DNA of 64,000 bases, taken from assembly GCA_026397505.1 (NCBI GenBank), contig JAPLUR010000060.1, forward strand, positions 28,081 to 92,080. The letters are read 5' to 3'. A program made the translations under genes and the position numbers. The notes below the pieces were generated by a model. That model was not told where the DNA came from, did not search any database, and worked only from the letters and a program-made list of their open reading frames with translations. Below, piece by piece: positions 60,699 to 64,000 of this stretch (its first letter is position 1; every line of letters starts with the position of its first letter). The DNA comes from Candidatus Zixiibacteriota bacterium (GTDB lineage: Bacteria; Zixibacteria; MSB-5A5; GN15; PGXB01).

Positions 60699-61454
60699 AT
60701 GAAAAAGTGTGAGGTCATTTTCGCATTGATTCTGTCACTGACCCTGCTGGTCAGCCTGAGCATGGCCGAGACTCAGGAAAAGGCGGCGACCCCTGCCGAC
60801 AGCAGCCACTCAATGGCGATGGAACGGCCGCGGATTGAAGGCTTGAGGGAATTCCATGAGGTCCTGCGCCCGGTCTGGCATACATTCTTGCCTGAAGGCG
60901 ATTACAAATCAGTTCGTGAGGCGGCGCCCCTTTTCAGCAAGAGTGTTGAAAAAATCATGAAAGGCGAACTGCCTTCCTATTTTCAGCATGTGAAAGAGGC
61001 TTTCGAACAGAAACGGCAGGCCCTGGCTCTGGCCACGGCAAAAATGGATACGGTCGCCAAAGGAACCGATGACTCACTGCTGGCCGTCACTGTCGAGGAA
61101 CTGCATACCGCCTATGAGCAGCTGGTGCGCGTAATAGCTCCCAGAATGATGGAAATCGAAAGTTTCCACCTCGTGCTTTATCCACTCTGGCATCAGGCCC
61201 TGCCTGATTCGGACTATGCCGCTATCAAGACGGCCATGCCTGTTTTGAAGGCAAAGATGGATACGCTGATGAGTGCGCCGGTGCCGGAATGGCTAAAAGA
61301 TAAGGAAACCGCCATTTCCGAAAAAAGAGCCGCTCTAAAGAATGCGGTTGACGCGCTCGGGACTGCATGCCAAACCGGCGGTGATGCCGATATAAAGATC
61401 AAAATGACGGCGATGCATGAGAGTTTCCGTGCTTTGGATGGGGTTTTTGAATAG
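60699..61454 (+). CDS. Exported helical protein with an internal duplication
   Basis: A 251-residue protein with a signal peptide (ending LSMAETQ). The mature chain is two homologous helical halves. Half one starts LREFHEVLRPVWHTFLPEGDY (near residue 50) and half two starts IESFHLVLYPLWHQALPDSDY (near 152), each followed by a long helix with EKRxAL. The shared FHxVLxPxWHxxLPxxDY pattern, with two His and one Trp each, suggests metal or haem binding in a four-helix arrangement, but I know no named family. It has a strong ribosome-binding site and its own terminator. Confidence 0.65.
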   Translation: MKKCEVIFALILSLTLLVSLSMAETQEKAATPADSSHSMAMERPRIEGLREFHEVLRPVWHTFLPEGDYKSVREAAPLFSKSVEKIMKGELPSYFQHVKEAFEQKRQALALATAKMDTVAKGTDDSLLAVTVEELHTAYEQLVRVIAPRMMEIESFHLVLYPLWHQALPDSDYAAIKTAMPVLKAKMDTLMSAPVPEWLKDKETAISEKRAALKNAVDALGTACQTGGDADIKIKMTAMHESFRALDGVFE

Positions 61455-61498
61455 GTCGGAATGACTCTTCATTAGGTAACTCATTCAGAGATAAATTG

Positions 61499-61528
61499 GC
61501 CGGGGAATCAACCCCGGCTCTTTTTTTT
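61499..61528 (+). terminator. Intrinsic terminator after the duplicated helical protein
   Basis: GCCGGGG (61499-61505) pairs with CCCCGGC (61512-61518) around AATCAA, followed by CTC... and a run of eight T. Confidence 0.88.
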
Positions 61529-61701
61529 CGCTTTGGCCATTTCTAATCACGAGAAATAATGTCCTGCTAAATGGGGAATCAATCTGACGATTCACATTTT
61601 CAGGTTTACGGGACTGTTCGTATCCCAAGCATAAGACTGCCATTTAATTATCATTTGGAGTCATAATTGTCCACAATTTTAACTTATTGTGCATAAATAG
61701 C

Positions 61702-61730
61702 TTGACAGTCAAGTGGAATGTCAATATATT
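61702..61730 (+). promoter_or_regulatory. Promoter upstream of the M28 peptidase
   Basis: A perfect TTGACA (61702-61707), 17-base spacer and TATATT (61725-61730), running into TATAAT. It would give a leader of about 220 bases. The rest of the 505-base gap is AT rich and shows no gene. Confidence 0.6.
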
Positions 61731-61959
61731 ATAATCAGCTTCGTTCTCACTTCGCATGTTGCCGCCATACAACCTCATGTTGTTTTCACGAGCGATCGTT
61801 GATTGAGAAATGCTGTTTATATCGCCCGGGTTTTCGCACATGGTGCCATTATTGACCATGGTATCTATTAAGCGAAGAAGAATAGCGGTCGCATCGGTTG
61901 TTACTGAATCTATAATTGCAATGAGAATTAGTTAATCAAATCGTTGGGAGGACCGAATT

Positions 61960-63951
61960 ATGCGTAGCAGGAGTCTGTTGATTGCACTGGGGCTGCTTCT
62001 GATTGGCCAAATTGTTCTGGCCGGGGACCTTTATCTGGCGGGGATTGAAAATCCCGATCAACTGGAATCATTGAAGAAATTAGCGGGGCATGCTCACGGA
62101 ATGATCGGCGAGCGTTTTCTGGTTGAGCTTTCAGCAGATCAGGCATCGCAACTGGCTGACAACGGCATTTTGGCTGAGCGAATATTGTCGGATTATTCCG
62201 GGGAGCGCCTCTTTCTGGTCAGGTCAACCGACCCGGAGAGGAAGCCGCTTCCCGAAGGAATCGAAGCGATCTTTTCCTCCAAAGAAGAATTTCTCACCCG
62301 ACCCGACTATGCCGGTCTGGAACGCCTGCGTCGGGACAGATTCAATGTCTATGCGGTTGGCGATATGGAGACGCCGCTGTTCTATCATCCGGTTTCCATC
62401 CCGAGTCCTTTGATGGATAGCTACCCCACCGATACTATCGCAAACTTAGTCAGTCAGGATTCGCTTTATTCTTATACCGGTCGCTTGCAGGCATTCCGGA
62501 CCCGATGTGTCCTGTCGGACTCGATCGGGCCGGTTATGGAATGGCTGATAGATAAATTCCAGGAATTCGGATACAATAATGTTTATCCCGATTATTGCAG
62601 CGGTATCAATCAGTGGAACGGCCAATTCACGAGCGGCTACAATGTAGTTTGCATCAAGCCGGGCCGCATCCAGCCGCCCAAATATATAATGGTCGGCGCC
62701 CATTATGACTCCTATACCTGGTATCCGGTCGAAAATCGGGAAAATGCACCGGGCGCCGATGACAACGCCACCGGGACAGCGGCCGTGCTGGAGATGGCGC
62801 GCATCCTGAAAGATGTGGAGCTCGATTACTCCATCATGTTTGTCCCCTTCTGGGGTGAGGAAATAGGCCTCCTCGGTTCCAAATATCTTGGCCAGAAGCT
62901 TCTGGCCGAAGGGACTAAAGTTGAATTTGTCACCAACATGGACATGATCGCCTATACATACGATGCGGTCGATTCGGCCATGATCAATTATCCTGCCTCT
63001 TCGAGTAATTTCGGGCTGATCTATAAGCAAGCGTCCGAGCGCATTTCCCAGCTTCCTTCATATAGTAGTAGTGATCATCTCGGGTCTGATGACTATGCTC
63101 TGCATGATTTGGGGTTCCAGACAACGGGCATTGCCGAGGACGACATTAATCACAACAATATCATTCACACCATTCACGATTCGACTACAAGACTCGATTT
63201 CCCTTACATGACCAGTATGGTCAAATTCATTGCCGCCGGACTGGCCGTTATCGCCAAAGCCCCCGAATCCCCCGCGTTTACTCTTCAGGACTTCGGCGAC
63301 GGGCAAAGAATTAGAATTCATATTGGCGACTGCAATCCGGATTATAGCTATTCGGTACTATATGGTACTGCAAGCGGGGTATATACCGACACAATCGATA
63401 TCCCTCCGCAGACATGCACCTATGATTTGGGGGAGCTGACTACGGGCCAGATTTACCATATCGGTCTGGTTGCCGTCAACGGCGAGGGGTACAGCTCTAT
63501 CCGAATCGTAGAAAAGACGATGATTCCGAGAATCGTCCCTCTGGAGCCGTATCTCATTTCGGCCATCCCGGATTCGCTCAGCGCCAATATTACCTGGCGC
63601 AAACACGGCGAGCTGGACATCAAAGAATATCATGTCGTCAGAACCCGCAATATGATCGATTGGGAGGTGGGGGCCATCTGCACCGATACAACTTATCATG
63701 ATGTTGATGTCATTCCCCATACAATAACCTGGTACAAGGTAATTGCGGTCGACAGCGCCCTGAATCAATCCGACAGCTCGGGTATCAACCAGGCGACCCC
63801 GGCCACTTTCGACTGGCCGCTCCTGTTTGTGGATGAAACGAACGACGGCGGCATCACTCCCAGCGAAAAAACGCAAAAAGCATTTTATGACAGCATCCTG
63901 ACAGAATTGACCTATACCCAGATGAACGTTGACACTATAAATCAGAATTGA
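61960..63951 (+). CDS. Secreted M28-family metallopeptidase with fibronectin-like domains
   Basis: A 663-residue exported protein: GGAGG site, signal peptide ending VLAG, a propeptide-like N-terminal part to about 165, then the M28 zinc peptidase domain. Metal and catalytic residues are visible: H248 (VGAHYDSY), D267/D268 (GADDNATG), E300/E301 (WGEEIGLLGS), D328 (NMDMIAY) and H403/H406 (IIHTIHDS). Two fibronectin type III-like modules follow (about 435-610). The chain ends soon after DETNDGGITPSEKT, without a visible C-terminal sorting domain; the reading frame stops 49 bases before the window end, so a truncating frameshift is possible. Confidence 0.85.
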   Translation: MRSRSLLIALGLLLIGQIVLAGDLYLAGIENPDQLESLKKLAGHAHGMIGERFLVELSADQASQLADNGILAERILSDYSGERLFLVRSTDPERKPLPEGIEAIFSSKEEFLTRPDYAGLERLRRDRFNVYAVGDMETPLFYHPVSIPSPLMDSYPTDTIANLVSQDSLYSYTGRLQAFRTRCVLSDSIGPVMEWLIDKFQEFGYNNVYPDYCSGINQWNGQFTSGYNVVCIKPGRIQPPKYIMVGAHYDSYTWYPVENRENAPGADDNATGTAAVLEMARILKDVELDYSIMFVPFWGEEIGLLGSKYLGQKLLAEGTKVEFVTNMDMIAYTYDAVDSAMINYPASSSNFGLIYKQASERISQLPSYSSSDHLGSDDYALHDLGFQTTGIAEDDINHNNIIHTIHDSTTRLDFPYMTSMVKFIAAGLAVIAKAPESPAFTLQDFGDGQRIRIHIGDCNPDYSYSVLYGTASGVYTDTIDIPPQTCTYDLGELTTGQIYHIGLVAVNGEGYSSIRIVEKTMIPRIVPLEPYLISAIPDSLSANITWRKHGELDIKEYHVVRTRNMIDWEVGAICTDTTYHDVDVIPHTITWYKVIAVDSALNQSDSSGINQATPATFDWPLLFVDETNDGGITPSEKTQKAFYDSILTELTYTQMNVDTINQN

Positions 63952-64000
63952 AAGTGTTTCTAAAGCCTGAGAATATGTTTCAGTCGGATGACCAATGATA

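Noticed and set aside
63949..63951. TGA at the end of the M28 peptidase as a second selenocysteine codon
   Set aside because: An in-frame TAA follows only three codons later and no homology continues in that frame.
1..64000. CRISPR array, integrase or insertion sequence
   Set aside because: No regular repeat-spacer array, transposase or integrase frame was found on either strand.

Overview
The window is a densely packed bacterial chromosome segment of roughly balanced base composition, with most genes on the plus strand and many neighbours overlapping by ATGA or TTGA. The organism is a diderm, flagellated bacterium. It encodes outer-membrane barrels, an O-antigen ligase-type protein, Spy-like periplasmic proteins and a full flagellar export apparatus. 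Secreted proteins with lamin-tail, FlgD-like and fibronectin-like domains, plus a PorV-like barrel, point to the FCB side of the tree, possibly a candidate phylum such as Zixibacteria. That placement is inference; no rRNA gene is present.

Layout. 1-1.4 kb: end of an unknown gene and two Spy/CpxP-like periplasmic proteins. 1.5-9.2 kb: rnr (RNase R), a sigma-54 activator with a pseudo-receiver, a frameshifted outer-membrane barrel, a lamin-tail surface protein and a PorV-like barrel. 9.2-20.4 kb: housekeeping genes (dgt, an RNase H-like protein, holA, an ECF sigma and its anti-sigma, PspC and LiaF-like envelope-stress proteins, cmk, plsC, rpsA, mtaB). 20.6-36.9 kb: a flagellar cluster in the order motE-like, fliK, flgD, flagellar operon protein, small ORF, flgE, flbD, fliL, fliM, fliN (broken), fliO, fliP, fliQ, fliR, flhB, flhA, flhF, flhG, fliA. 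36.9-45.7 kb: a signalling tail with three consecutive PilZ proteins, two histidine-kinase-like proteins that both lack a good ATP-binding domain, a small protein resembling a chemoreceptor tip, and three single-domain receivers. 45.8 kb: tRNA-Ser(GCT).

45.9-49.6 kb is accessory in character. It holds an AT-rich DpnI-like methyl-directed endonuclease bracketed by related intergenic repeats, then an O-antigen ligase on the minus strand. 49.6-64 kb carries an anchored LamG/PA-IL-like protein, a PEGA-type protein, a radical SAM - 2H phosphoesterase - THEP1 NTPase operon, an EamA transporter, galT, a lipoprotein with Big_5-type repeats, a HesB/IscA-like selenoprotein read through an in-frame TGA, a duplicated helical periplasmic protein and an M28 peptidase.

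The most notable points are the HesB-like selenoprotein (60012-60335), the DpnI-like gene between repeats, consensus promoters placed so that transcripts would be leaderless, mutually exclusive hairpins over the flgE ribosome-binding site, the signalling tail behind fliA, and two frameshifts (a G8 tract at 5765 and fliN).
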